Below, one piece after another: positions 23,967-35,769 of a DNA stretch of 64,000 nucleotides. The position numbers and the translations under genes are program-made. The stretch is from Aldrovandia affinis (taxonomy: Eukaryota; Chordata; Actinopteri; Notacanthiformes; Halosauridae). The DNA is taken from assembly GCA_029706075.1 (NCBI GenBank), contig JAINUG010000005.1, positions 7,739,001 through 7,803,000 of the forward strand. Direction: 5' to 3'. The notes below the pieces were generated by a model. The model saw only the letters and a list, made by a program, of their open reading frames with translations. It did no database searches and was not told where the DNA came from. How positions within the stretch are numbered: position 1 is the first letter of the stretch; each line of letters begins with the position of its first letter.

Positions 23967-24034
23967 ATGGTAGCGGCACACACTTCTGCTCATGCTTCTG
24001 CGTCTGCAGAATGGATTGTTTGCCTTGATAAAAG
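23967..24034 (+). CDS. rapgef4: rapgef4 (EPAC2) coding exon 1
   Basis: Start of Rap guanine nucleotide exchange factor 4, a cytosolic and plasma-membrane cAMP sensor that loads GTP on Rap1/Rap2 and regulates secretion and synaptic function. The exon encodes MVAAHTSAHASASAEWIVCL and then D, K and two bases of an Arg codon. This matches the alanine/serine-rich start of the long EPAC2A isoform, ending in the conserved EWI-CLDKR. It ends in AG with the strong donor GTGAGT. The split Arg codon is completed exactly by the first base of the exon at 38667. The presence of this exon indicates the long form with two cyclic-nucleotide-binding domains. Confidence 0.93.
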
Positions 24035-25552
24035 GTGAGTTGCAGTCATTTCAAGGCTGATAATTACCATATAATTACCGTATTATTTCTACGGTGGAAT
24101 CACTGTCTCGGGCTGTAATATAAATAATCTCAAACCTGCGCAATGCCGGCTCTTGCCACCATTGTGTTCTGGGCTGCAATGTATCAAGTGTAATATTTTA
24201 AACATGTCCATTATTTCTGAGATCAAACAGGGTTAATCAATTGATTCGAGTATGAAGTAGAGTGCATTCATGTGTTATAGCTGGTATTGTTGTAATCTGA
24301 TAGGCTATATAAAGCATATTTCAACCAACGTTTAGACTCAACCAACGCCTTGTCATTTCGATGCATGTGTAGGAAATGACTTGTGTATAACATTCGTCAT
24401 TCGTATACTTATAACATCTAGCCATAAATAACAGTTTTTTTCTGAACAAATCGAATATCAATGCGGAGGGAGACAGAATCACAGCTGTCTGCAGCAGGCT
24501 TGAGTCAGACTGCTCCTCTTGTTACAAGCCTTCGCTGCTTCATGTCTGAATAGTCGTTTCTAATCAGACCCTCGTTTACGCTTGACGTTAGAATAAATTA
24601 TTTTCGAGTTTAACTAATAATGTCTGTTATCGCTAGAATGGTTGATAATCGTGGGATGTGTATGCCTATCTGGGATGTGGATGTCTTCGTAGCCTTCTGT
24701 ATTACTGCGAATTAAAAAAACATTCGCTAAACCAGAACCAGTTTTGCAATACAGCACATGTCGTCCATCTGTATACAACCCAATATATCACCGAACCACG
24801 CGTTTGTGTAATATATCTGGCTCCTCTCTATGAAAACACTGCTCTTTTGCCATCAGTCGCAAATTAATGGATGACATGAAAACATAGTTGACCAGAAACG
24901 AAGCGTGAATGATTTTTATTCTACCATTAGTTTCCTTATTTGTATTTTTTTTTATGAGAAAGGGTACTCGGGTGATGTGGTGGACTTTAGCTCCCTGCAT
25001 TTATGGGCGCGTCGGGGTCCACGGCGTGCTCCTGGAACACTTCAGAGGGAAACATCACACAGAGAGCTCAAGCGAATTACCATGGCGATGTAAACCATGG
25101 GGAAAGCGTTCTCAGATCCGCTCATGTATTTATGACACACACGGGGTTCCTCGCAGTGACCTTTTAATGGCCTTCTAAACATGGATAAATCGAAGATGTA
25201 GTGCATCATCTCTCTGTAAATTGATAGTCTAACATTTATACTACAAATCCTCCTCTGGTTCAGTATTACAGGATTTTCAGGGGCCCCTGTTAAGCATTTT
25301 TAACACTGGCCCTCATCACTCAGGGGCTATCCTTCCATCCTTAAAAGTCATCCGCTTTTATTTTCAGGTATTTCATGAGCTGTGCCAATGTTGTATTGTA
25401 TGGTGTATAAAATACACCACAGTTTTTTGTTGTTGTAAAATCCACTGCAAAATTCCCTCACTGTTTTAACATCAAATAGCTTTTCTATATCAAATAATTA
25501 CTGCTTGATATCAATATTTTGAAGATTGATATAAATACTTTGAATCTTGATA
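24035..25552 (+). other. rapgef4 intron 1, proximal part
   Basis: Start of a 14.6-kb intron (24035-38666). This part holds no recognised repeat or exon. Short TGATATCAA-type words cluster at 25480-25555, just before the hAT element. Confidence 0.5.
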
Positions 25553-25560
25553 TCAAAACA

Positions 25561-27753
25561 CAGGCACGTGCACAGATAGGGCCTAAGGGGGGCTTGAGCC
25601 CCTGCCCTTTTGCCCTCAGAGTCAAAAAGTTCTATTTTTTTGGCTGGTGTTAATTGTATTTTATTCTTTCTTTATTTGTTATTAAAATTCTATCAAATAT
25701 AAAGAGGAAAATGTATAGTAGTATCCACGAAAAAATACACCTTATCAATTTAAAAAGTACTCCGCTCTCCAACCCCTTCCTGCCTTCCAAATGGTTTTGT
25801 CTCAATCAATCAATCAATCAACGTCGCATCTTCCGACATTCCGAATACAACTTGTCATGAAAAGCACCGCATCCCCAGCCCCAGTTTGGTTGTGGTGAAT
25901 GATATCACTCAGATAGACACTGTTTTAATTATGAAACCATGACTAAACAACACTTACTTACTTTTTATGTTATATATCCGTAAAAAAAACTATGAAGTAG
26001 GTCAGTAGGACTTGCCACCTTCACGCTGTAATTTTGTCATTACTAGTCTCGGTACTCGCAAGCAAGTAAGCTAGTCTAATTATCTCTGTCATGCAGGACA
26101 ACTTACAAATATGCAATTCATTTCTGAAGCAGGTAGATACATTTTGCATAGTTTTTCTAGTTTAGTGTAGTCATCCTGTTATGTTTTGCTATGTCTGTTA
26201 GGTTTGTTTTTGTACTTTGTTTATATTTAATCTAATCATTCACGTATCATTCACGTTCTGTTCCCCGTTCTGTCTGTGTTCCTTGTTGTTCGAGATCCAC
26301 TCCTTGTCTTTGTCATTTGCACTTTGGGAAATTCAACTTTGCGGTTTTTCTGTCTTTGTTTCTTATCTCATTTACTTTCTTCTTTCTTTCTAAAACCACT
26401 CTGTATATATTAGTTAGATGTATATAGTACTAACCTACTAATCTACTAACATTAGGGATTTAGATTAAGTTACTAACATTACTAATTACTAATTATCTCA
26501 CACTTCTATCTATCGCTATCATTCTCTCTCGTTGTCCTATCCCTGTACGCTTCTCACTTTTCGCTTTATCTGCATGCAGATTCTCTATGCGTTCCTCCCC
26601 TTCGAACTGTGCATGTGTCCACCTGCTCTTCCAGGTCGTTTATTTTCAATATGTCTATGTGCTTCCCAGTCCGTGTCTTTCGTTTCCCCTAATTATTGTA
26701 TTAGTGAGTGCTATCGTTCTCACCTGTGTTCCTGCCCTTCTCTCCTCCCAGTCACACCTGATTCCTATTGTGTTTCCCTTCCCTGCTTGTATATAAGTTC
26801 TGTGTTTATGTTCACTCCTTGTCAGAACGTTGATCATCATTCCCTGTGCCGATTGTCAGTAAACCAGTCTGTTGCATTTTCCCGAGACACCCCTTCTGTT
26901 TTCACTTCGAGTTTGCCTGCCGATTCTGTTTTGTTTGCCTATTCTGATTTCTTGGTTTTGACTTTTTGGATTGTTTATTGACTATTCACTGGATTTCGAT
27001 TTTGTGTCTTCGCTACTCTGTCTACTGGTTTTGACCCCTGCCTGAATTAAATGTTCCTTTCTGCCTGATCCTGGTCTGCGTCTGGGTCCTTATCCCGCAC
27101 CTCACACATACCCTTTTCTTTATAGCCAGTTTTCTAAAAACTTGATGTTTAAAAGTGTATTATTGTTTGGGCATGTAGCAGTGTGTTTCCCTGTTAAAAT
27201 AAGTTTCAATCAATCAATCAATCAATCCATTTTGATTGGGAAATAAGAAGCAGCATAAACACTGCTAGAAGAGGCAAATACAGTACACCTGTCTCCAATG
27301 AAAAGCAAAATACTTCTCACCTCCCTGACCCTTGATCAGTTTTTCAGCCATATGCATAGATGTAACAAATATATAAGAGTGTGTTTATGTAGTGTGTGTG
27401 TGTGTGCGTGCATGCGTTTTTGAATATAATATAATACTGTTTTTTTTTCCTCTCAGTGTGATGCTCAAAAACATGTTACTAAAATCAAACTGTAGTTCAG
27501 TAGTTGTACCATATGTCTCATTTATAAAATATATGCAGTGTAACAAAATTATGCAGAACATGAAAACAGAAGGAAGTTTTGAAACCCCCAATTCAGGGGG
27601 CTTATGTATCAAGCATGTCAGAGTAGGACTGCTGATCTAGAATCTTATCATTACTCATTACAACATCGGGGTGGGAATAGTGCGTGTCGGTGGGGTGAGT
27701 AACCTTTTTTTTGCTTGAGCCCCTGCCCCCCAAATTGCCTGTGCACGGCCCTG
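25561..27753. mobile_element. hAT-type non-autonomous transposon, 8-bp target duplication
   Basis: Perfect 8-bp duplications TCAAAACA (25553-25560 and 27754-27761) flank ends that are inverted repeats: CAGGCACGTGCACAG on the left and CAGGGCCGTGCACAG on the right read on the minus strand. An 8-bp duplication and CAGG ends fit the hAT superfamily. Both ends also carry GCTTGAGCCCCTGCCC. No transposase frame is present. An LTR-like sequence (26177-27106) occupies almost half of it, so the original element was about 1.2 kb. Two CAAT-type microsatellites lie at about 25803-25821 and 27208-27228. Confidence 0.85.
26177..27106 (+). mobile_element. Probable solo LTR nested in the hAT element
   Basis: The segment begins TGTTATG and ends CTCACA, with near-duplicate flanks CATCC and CATAC (4 of 5). 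Inside are a TATA-like TGTATATAAG at about 26786 and an ATTAAA polyadenylation-like word at about 27047, in the right order for an LTR on the plus strand. No coding content is recognised; a 149-codon hydrophobic frame at 26532-26981 is treated as chance. The mismatch in the target duplication keeps confidence moderate. Confidence 0.5.
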
Positions 27754-27761
27754 TCAAAACA

Positions 27762-28174
27762 TTAAACATTTTAATATCGACGTAAATGACACTGATAAAC
27801 AGCTTGCCATACCAATCTGCACATCGTATGTGGGAGCGGTCAGAGGAAAGCAGCACATCTCACACTAGTTGCAGTGATATGCTGTGTACACAACGCTGTG
27901 TTTGAACAGCCAGTGATATGCAAAGATAAAAACCTGGGGAGGGGGAGAAAATGACCAGCGACTGAGCTAAAAATATTGTAGGTGATAGAGGTGGGAGGCC
28001 TTGGTTGTTTTGCTGTAGGTTGCCCCAGACCATTAAACCTGCCATTCCTGGTTTCTTAAACATGGCGTGATGAGAAGCTACCTGTCTGAAAGATTCCTCA
28101 TACACAGATGATGCAGGGCAGCAGCCTTGTCACAGGAAGGCCCCTTTCTTTGAATCGTCCCCATCCTTTTTTCC
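27762..28174. other. Intron 1 DNA, nothing recognised
   Basis: No repeat ends or exon-like segments noticed. Confidence 0.4.
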
Positions 28175-28585
28175 CCTGCACATATATATTTCCAGTAGGA
28201 CTGCACTATTTGTCTCTCTGTGTCCATGCACATGTATATTTGCAGTAGGACTGTGCTGTTTGTTTCTCTGTCCCTGGACTGCACTGTTTGTCTCTCTTTG
28301 TCCCTGCACATGTATATTTGCAGTAGGACTGTGCTGTTTGTCTCTCTGTTTTTGGACAGCACTGTTTGTCTCTCTTTGTCCCTGTACATGTATATTTGCA
28401 GTAGGACTGTGCTGTTTATCTCTCTGTGTCGCCTGTACATGTATATTTGCTGTAGTACCACACTGCTTGTCTTTCTATGTCTCTGCACATGTATATTTGC
28501 AGTAAGACTGTGCTATTTGTCTCCCTCTATCCCTGCACATGTATATTTGCAGTACGACCGCACTGTTTGTCTCTCTGTAAACAGT
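28175..28585. repeat. Minisatellite, about 60-bp core units
   Basis: The words CACATGTATATTTGCAGTA and CTGTTTGTCTCTCTGT alternate about seven times with variation. Higher-order units of about 110 bases (two half-units) are visible between 28200 and 28430. Open frames on both strands follow from the repeat and are not genes. Confidence 0.85.
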
Positions 28586-29118
28586 GCAAAAATCAAGCCG
28601 ATGCGCTTGCGTGACGCTCTGTGTAGTGTGTGGTCATATCACCCACAGGCACACTACACTTCAGAACCTGGAGTTGACATTTAACAAGGAGTCTCTGTTA
28701 ATCATGTCACACTGATTCCAGGAAAAAAAGATTCCGCTTGAAGCACCTAATATTTGGTAGGATATATTTCATTATGTACACGTAAAACAGAGGCATAAGC
28801 CAGATCAAACTCCAGGTCTGGATAGTTGATGAGATATGGACCACATAAAGGCAGAATGCTATATTTGCAAGAATGCAATATTTATTGCAAGAAGATATTG
28901 TAACAGAGCTACAGAGCGAGCAGCCAATAAAACAATAAGGAATCATGTTGGCAGCTTGCAAGTAGTCAACACAGAAACCTGAGGAACTTGAATGTGTATA
29001 AATTAAGGAGATGGGGAACAAGAAATTGCACCACATACGCCAGTGTTGATTGGTCACAGGGATGGGCAGAGGTGTGGGTTTTTCTCTAAGTTGTTAAACA
29101 TAAAAAATGTAGAAATGA
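28586..29118. other. Intron 1 DNA, nothing recognised
   Basis: No exon-like or repeat structure noticed. Confidence 0.4.
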
Positions 29119-29530
29119 CAGTACCAGTCAAAAGTTTGAGTACACCTTCCATCTGGATTACGGCTAATCGGGCACTCCTTCATTCTTTAGCGAGAAAACA
29201 ACTCGAAACACACCTTGAAGTTGTGCCAGAACTATCTGGTGAAGGAGGAACATGAAGGACAACTCAAACTAATGGCCTGGCCTGCCCAGTGTCCAGAACT
29301 CAATCCCATAGAATTTCTATGGGAATAACTGGACAGAAGAGTCAAAGCAAAGCAACACACAAGTGTCTCTGGGAATTGCTGCAGGAGAGCTGGGAAGACA
29401 TGTTGGGTGATTTCCTGCTGAAACGTAATAACCAAATGGCCTGTGTTTGTGAGGCTGTTATCACGGCAAAGGGTGGCTATTTTGAGGAATCCAAGATTAC
29501 ATTTTCAATTAAAATTTCTTGAACTTTGTT
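29119..29530 (+). mobile_element. Internally deleted Tc1/mariner element
   Basis: It starts with the terminal word CAGTACCAGTCAAAAGTTTG and jumps to the transposase C-terminus on the plus strand (WPAQCPELNPIEFLWE, with one stop close after). This includes the conserved proline- and asparagine-containing block around the third catalytic residue. Most of the transposase is missing. The right terminal repeat is not recognised. Confidence 0.7.
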
Positions 29531-30664
29531 TTGATGTTCCTTTTTCTTATTGGTACATGTATTCTTTGTCATTTTCATGTATTTACAGAAACGTATATGG
29601 TGTAAAACATTGTCAGTTATGAGATAAACCTAGTTTCCAGCAGGTGTATATAATTACTAAATATAATTACTGATAATTACTAAAAGTGCAAATTGGCTAC
29701 TATGCACCAATTAACAACAGAGCAAGCAATATACATTAATAAAATACTGATAAAAGACAATGTGATCTAATATTCTGTAAATACTAGAATATGTTTAGAC
29801 ACACATGATAAAAATATAGAAAAAGATATAACATCACTCTTGAATCAAATCAGTGATGGGTATGATTTAAGGAGACACTATGGAAATGTATGTATACATG
29901 ATTAGGAAAAGACAACCATGATTAGGACACAATATATTGACAGATAGACAAATTCACAATGGAAATGGTGGGGGTACATCTAGTAAGTAGTCAGGAACCT
30001 CATGATTGCCATACATCAAGAAGGTCAGAAACAAATTCAGAAACGTCATGATTTAAACAATGCTCAGGTGAAGATTTACTAAACGATTTACTAAAAGGTC
30101 GCAATATTTACGTCAGATTTACTAAGCGGTGGCAAGGGGCAAAATTGCTATTAGGATGTAATTTGTCACTTTGTGACAAATGTCACTGTGTCAGTGGATG
30201 TCACTTTGCGACTTTCTCTTAGATGAATAATTAAATCTGTTCATGCATATGCATACCTGGGGTGAATGCGCTAAAACAGGGTGGAGATTTTGTAAATTAG
30301 GTCGATTAAGTATTCCGTCTGATTTACTAAAGCATGCCTTAATTATGACTCTCCTCTTTGCGTGAGAATTTTAAGAACTCTTCAAACCAGGCATTATTTT
30401 ATGAGCTCTGATATTGCCTAGGTATTTCACAATTCTCGTTTTGTACTGCGCTTTCCGAGGTGCTAGGCGCTGTCCCAGCAATGCAAAACAAATATTCACA
30501 AATGTTGTTGCAAAGTATCCCGGTTCTTGTCACGACCGCTTTATTTTCAGGAATACCTGTATATACAGACAGTTAAGACAGAATTTTGAATAAATATTCT
30601 AATTTATATAGCATACATATTATTTACTAGAACTTAACAAAAATTATGTGAAAGGATAATGTTG
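29531..30664. other. Intron 1 DNA; possible MITE near 30060-30330
   Basis: Mostly AT-rich. The word GATTTACTAA recurs at about 30072, 30082, 30116 and, in part, 30330, which is typical of some fish MITEs, but termini are not clear. Confidence 0.3.
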
Positions 30665-31490
30665 AACTTTTAGTATTCCCTGATTGTGTCATTGTTTAAT
30701 TGATTTATTGTCCTGAGTGATTCCACCTGTGCCTTGTTTCATTGTCTTGAGTGATTCCACCTGTGCCTTGTTTTGTGCCCTTATTTAAGTTGCCTGTTTT
30801 TTTTGTTCTGTGCTCTGTCCTCAATGGTTATTCCCTGTGTTTGCTAGTCATAGTGTTTCAGTTTTAACATTTTGAGCCTTTGTCGTACAACTTGTTTGTG
30901 TTAGTGTTTAATTATTATATTTTTTTCTATTTTCTTTTTCTGTTGTTTTCCCCCCGTTCTCTCCCCATTTTTAGTAACGAATTATACCCTCATTTTTCAC
31001 ATCAATTATCCCACTCCCACATATATCTTACAAGTTTGCTGCCGTAGTCCTGATACCGGCAGTGACATGCGACTGGGCACTATCTCCTCTGAGCTGGAAC
31101 CCGCCAAGCCATCACCGTAACTTCAGTATGCATGCACAGGGCCACTCCTATACGTAGCAAACTCGCATTGGCTTCCCTCACCCCAACCTCGGGCAGACAG
31201 CCAATTGCCGCTCCCTAGTGGCACTCCTGGCCAGAGTCGATACTGGCGTGGATGGTGGAATCGAACCCCGGTCACAGTGGACAGCGTTGAATGTTGTAAC
31301 CGCTAGACCGGAGGCCCAGTGTTTTGTTATTTATACTCGTGTTTATTTTCTTCCAGTTTTGTTCTCCTGTTTTCATTAGTTCCATCATGTTCAATAAATA
31401 TCCAGTTTATTGTATTGCTGCCTCTGGCTTCGTCTCTTTGCCTGGGTCCCATCTCTCTACATCGTTTCACGGGGACGACGATTAGTTTTC
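30665..31490 (+). mobile_element. LTR-like repeat interrupted by a SINE
   Basis: The order resembles the LTR at 26177-27106: a short TTATTTAAG TATA-like word at about 30781, pyrimidine-rich sequence, then TCAATAAAT (31390) and a CTGGGTCC block near the end. A 33-bp tandem duplication (GTGATTCCACCTGTGCCTTG, twice) lies at about 30708-30772. Ends and target duplication are not resolved. A SINE sits inside at 30960-31317. Confidence 0.35.
30960..31317 (-). mobile_element. tRNA-Glu-like SINE, nearly full length
   Basis: On the minus strand the head reads GGTCTAGCGGTTACAACA and then GGGGTTCGATTCCACC, the A- and B-box regions of the family at 11453. The body and the A/T-rich tail continue to about 30960. 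It has the best preserved promoter boxes of the four copies in the window. Confidence 0.8.
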
Positions 31491-31496
31491 CGTTCC

Positions 31497-31660
31497 TTCG
31501 GGGAGGGGGGGAGGGAAGCCGGCATGTGCTCACGCACAGAAAGCATCTCTGTGTGTTTCTGAATCACAGTTGATGGCTTGGCAAGTTCTGTCTCGAAGGA
31601 GGCGGTTCAGTCTTTGTTACTGCCAGTCCCAGAGTTGTTGTTGGTCCCGTAGTTGTAATT
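31497..31660 (+). mobile_element. tRNA-Glu-like SINE fragment
   Basis: Matches the middle of the SINE at 11453 from GGGGAGGGAAGCCGGCATG onward, including the GGCTTGGCAAG and GGAGGCG words, without the tRNA-like head. Confidence 0.6.
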
Positions 31661-32379
31661 CTAAATAAATGTATATATATAAAAAATTCCAACAAAAATA
31701 CATTTGGCGGATTGGGCCATGTTAAGCTAAAAATGGGCTGTTGCTTCAAGGCCGTTTTCATCTGGAATTTGTGTGTATGCTTTCTACATCCAGCAAAACC
31801 GAAAGTACAGAGCTATCAAGAGTACAGTTCAAGAGCTTAATGCAGCTTTGATGTCTATTAGATGAGAGAGGAGTAATGAAACATTGTCTTTGAGAAAAAG
31901 ATCAGTAACAGAGCTGATGCCAAAAATGGTCTGATCTGATGGTTGTTCTGTGGCAGGCCTAGATATTTTGGGGAGGCTATACTGTAAATAATGGGTGTGA
32001 TGGGAAATTAGGTGGAGAGAAATTCATGTTGTTTTTCTGATCTAATTTGATGCCCGTCTAAGGTTTAAAAGGTTGTGGATTTTTATTTCATAATCATTCA
32101 CAGGGTTTGCGGGCAATGACCAGTAAGAGGGAGTGCTTAGGTTTTTTGTTCTGTAGTACTGGGAATCCAACAAAACAGTTGCTCCAACTTTATTTGCGGG
32201 CCAAATTACAACATCAGCATGGTCAACCAGTTTTTCTTAAGTTGGCAATGACAGGGTTCAAATTTGTTGTGGGGGAAAAAGATGATTTTATAATGATTTT
32301 TTTATCAGCAGGGGGGATATTGTCCCAGTTTAAGCAACTGTAATGGAAAGATTCTATTTTAGGCCTTTGATTAATCTGT
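31661..32379. other. Intron 1 DNA before the L1 element
   Basis: No clear family recognised. It may include L1 5' untranslated sequence, but I cannot show that. Confidence 0.3.
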
Positions 32380-32839
32380 TATATCTGTTAACAGGTTCAA
32401 CTGCAGCGTGGCTTTATTCTTGTCTAAGAAAGCTTGCCTTAGAAACACTTACAACGATGGTTGATACACTATTCAAAGAAAACAAACAACTTAGAGTCCT
32501 TGTTAGACTTACAGGCCCATTCTATGCAAGACAATTTAGTTGTCACCGGCATTGAAGAAAAAACTATGAGAATGCAGACGAGGTGTTTAAAGTAGCTATT
32601 TATGGAAACAAACTTGTGCATATTAGCTGGGGAAGTATCGATCGCATACACAGAATGGGAAAGAAAAGAGTCGGCGTTACACGCCCCATTGTCGCTAAAT
32701 TTAGATTCCACCGAGACAAGACCTATGTCAAGTCCAAAGGTTTTGAACTTAGCAACACCAAATATGGGCTTAACCACCAGTTTCCTAAAGAGATCGTTGA
32801 AAGACGAAATAAATTGTATCCACTCTTGAAAGAGATTAA

Positions 32840-33756
32840 GCCTTACCCCTGATTCTAACAGGGAGCGATTCGGCAACGCGTTGCCCGAAATGCATTGATT
32901 GTCTTTGAGAGTGTGGCGACTTCCGGTGATTGGCCGATTGGCCGATTTGTGGGCGTGGCGGCGACACAGAAAAGTTGAAAATTCTGAACTTTCGGGCGAT
33001 ATCGCCCGGTAAGAGCCAATCAAATTCATGTGTTGCTGTTTTTACCTTCCACGCGGAACCAACACAACACCGAAATTTGGTTCCTAGTTCCGACACTTCA
33101 ACATGAATGAGGAGAAACTGATAACAGTGGTCTGCAGTACCGCCATACATTATTTAATCCTAAAAGCATAAATATTTATAGCTAGCTAAACTTATATGGC
33201 CTACATACATCTTATTTAATGTTTGTGTTGGTTAAAAGGCAATTTTTTTATCGCATGGGTACGTTTGGAAAAACGTACCGGAGACAAATTGCGAGCCGTT
33301 TCCAGCGCAAGTAAATGGCCGCAATTGTAAAAAGCCTTCTGAGTTTGAGTTTGCGGTTCATGATTGAAGGAAACAATACTGCTAGCCAACTAATATTTAT
33401 AATAAAGATTCTCAAAATCTATGATGAACTATTCGTTTACCATGCAAAAATTTTGTAAGCACGTCGGTAGCCTACAGGAGACAAATTGTGAGCCGTTTCC
33501 AGCGCAAGTAAATGGCCGCAATTGTAAAAAGCCTTCTGAGTTTGAGTTTGCGGTTCATGATTGAAGGAAACAATACTGCTAGCCAACTAATATTTATAAT
33601 AAAGATTCTCAAAATCTATGATGAACTATTCGTTTACCATGCAAAAAATTTGTAAGCACGTCGGAAGCATTTTTGAGGAAGCCATTCAAGCGTGGGGAAC
33701 GCCCACGCTAGATTTATTCGCCTAGTATCGCCCCCTGTTAGAATGCGGGGTAAGGG
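32840..33756. mobile_element. piggyBac-like non-autonomous element, TTAA target
   Basis: TTAA at 32836-32839 and 33757-33760 flanks inverted ends of about 35 bp: GCCTTACCCC..ATTCTAACAGGG on the left and CCCTTACCCC..ATTCTAACAGGG on the right (minus strand). TTAA duplication and CCC-type ends suit piggyBac; Kolobok or Sola3 also use TTAA. There is no transposase frame. The interior carries a fresh 197-bp tandem duplication. It interrupts L1 ORF1 in an Ile-Lys codon pair. Confidence 0.8.
33280..33667. repeat. 197-bp tandem duplication inside the piggyBac-like element
   Basis: Copy 1 starts GGAGACAAATTGCGAGCC at 33280 and copy 2 starts GGAGACAAATTGTGAGCC at 33477. They differ at only about three positions, so the duplication is recent compared with the host element. 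Confidence 0.9.
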
Positions 33757-33770
33757 TTAAACTGCCTATA

Positions 33771-35769
33771 TGGGGCATTCTACCGAATTAGTTCAAAGTG
33801 CGGTCCCACAACAAGAAAAACTATTTAACAAAACAATTAAGTATTCAGACATAGATATTTACTAAGAATATGTTATGATCTATTTAAACCCAAGGCATTA
33901 AATGAGATAATGATAAGCTAAATAAATAAAAAAACATCATTTATAGGGTACTTTCTATTGGGAAGTAGTTGTCCCAAACCCTGACCCCTAAATTTAAATG
34001 TATGTAAATAACACTTAAATTTTTTTTTAGATTTTGTTCAATGGTGTAATTTCAAAGATCTTTATGATTAAGTTTAAACAGAAGTTGAAAGATTTAGATT
34101 TGTTGTGGGTTTAATTTTTAAATTAAAAAACTATACTAAAAGAATCTTGTCCCCCGTTTTCATGTCACTACCGAAACCCCATAGTTTTAGTCCATTGGCT
34201 GAGCCTGGTTTTTAGCCACACCCCTGCATTTTTGACCAGGCAGTGACACTGCTTCCCTGTCCCTCATGGCTGCATGGTAAGTAGCTAAACCCCATACTTT
34301 TGAAATAAATGTGTTCCAAAGTCTGAAAATCGGTGTGTAACTTTAAGAATTGTCACCACCGAACACATATTTTCTTCAATTAAGTAAACTTTTGGGGGTT
34401 TTATGCAAAATATTATGTTTTTACATGTGTACACCTCTTCAAAGACGTGTATGCTAGCCATGTGCTTGCTAGCATTCTTTAGTTATGCTCAAAGTTAGCT
34501 AGAATTGTCACTACCGAAACCGTCACTACCGAAACCTATGGTAGAGTTTCAGTAGTTAAATCCCATCATTTTCAAATAGATGTGTTCCAAAGTCTGAAAA
34601 TCAGTGTGTAACTTTAAGAATGGAACACATATTCTCTTCAATAAAGTAAACTTTTTGGGGTTTTATGCAAAATATGATGTTTTCAAAGCTGTTTGCTAGC
34701 CATGTGCTTGCTAGCATTATTTAGTTATGCTTGCAAAATGGAATGTTCAATCATTTATTTTCAGTATTTCCCTCACCATTGCCTTGGAGGGACCTCCTGT
34801 CCATCCTGAAAGACCCCAAAAGCAAAAAATAGCAGACTTTTAGATCGCTAACATTTTTAGCATAAGTCAATTGAGTTTAACATAGCGAAAATTAGCATCG
34901 CGGCTAGCGGAATCTATTTGTTACAGACCTTTCAAGGATACATTAGTTAGTGTTCAGAAGCCTGACAGCAACAGCATAATATCAGTGTTATTTGTCAATG
35001 TTTTCTTCTTCTCTTTTACTGAACCCACCTGGGTAATTATTTTTGATTGATAAGTCATGTTTGTACTTTAAATGGTTGGATGAACAATTTATTTTATTGA
35101 CCACAAAACATTTGTGTTTGTAATATTCCCAACATAAGGCATGTTATGAGTTAAGATTAAGCTATAAGGTTGAGGGAATATGATACAACCTTGCAAACAA
35201 AATACTGTGGTCACTACCGAAACAGTGCAGTCACTACCGAAACACTGGGTGTTTTGTAAAAAATAAAGTATATTGAGTTATAAACTAAAATGTTATGATA
35301 CTGATTGGTTAAATGTATGTTCAATTTCATCAATCATTAACTCTGAAATCAATATGATCAGTGTTATGCATTTTACAGAGAAAGATTGCATTTATATTTT
35401 GATGAATTGTATAAATTGAACTTTGAAATTTGGTAAAAATGTCATTTTTATTGATTTAATTGTGAAAACCTTCAAGAAAATTTTATAAAAATACTCTTTA
35501 GAGAAGGGAATTAAACACAATCTTAACAGATTCATATAATACTTTTTTACTATAGTGTATTACTATGTTTCGGTAGTGACAATTTTTGGGAGAGGAAAAA
35601 CATTCCAAAAGAGTCTGAAAATACAATATAAAAATGTACGATACTTTTACTAGATATATGTACTTTAGATATGGTACAATATATATACGGACAAAGTTTT
35701 GGGAATAAAACATAGAAAATGTCAAAATATTTCCAACCTGACTTTGAACCAATTCGGTAGAATGGCCCA
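33771..35769. mobile_element. 2-kb DNA transposon of unassigned superfamily, TATA target duplication
   Basis: TATA (33767-33770 and 35770-35773) flanks inverted ends TGGGGCATTCTACCGAATT and TGGGCCATTCTACCGAATT (minus strand), which continue similarly for about ten more bases. The 4-bp duplication is confirmed by the L1 ORF1 frame, which is restored only if four bases are counted. Inside, TCACTACCGAAAC occurs at 34165, 34508, 34523, 35211 and 35231, and inverted at 35567. A segment of about 180-215 bp is duplicated (about 34285-34500 and 34557-34735). No transposase is seen. Families with 4-bp duplications such as Sola1, Ginger or Chapaev are possible, but I cannot assign it. Confidence 0.8.

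Noticed and set aside
26532..26981. 149-codon hydrophobic frame resembling a membrane protein
   Set aside because: It lies within the LTR-like repeat; hydrophobicity follows from T-rich composition and no family motif is seen.
28220..28684. 154-codon Cys/Ser-rich frame
   Set aside because: It is produced by the minisatellite period; frames on the other strand are equally open.
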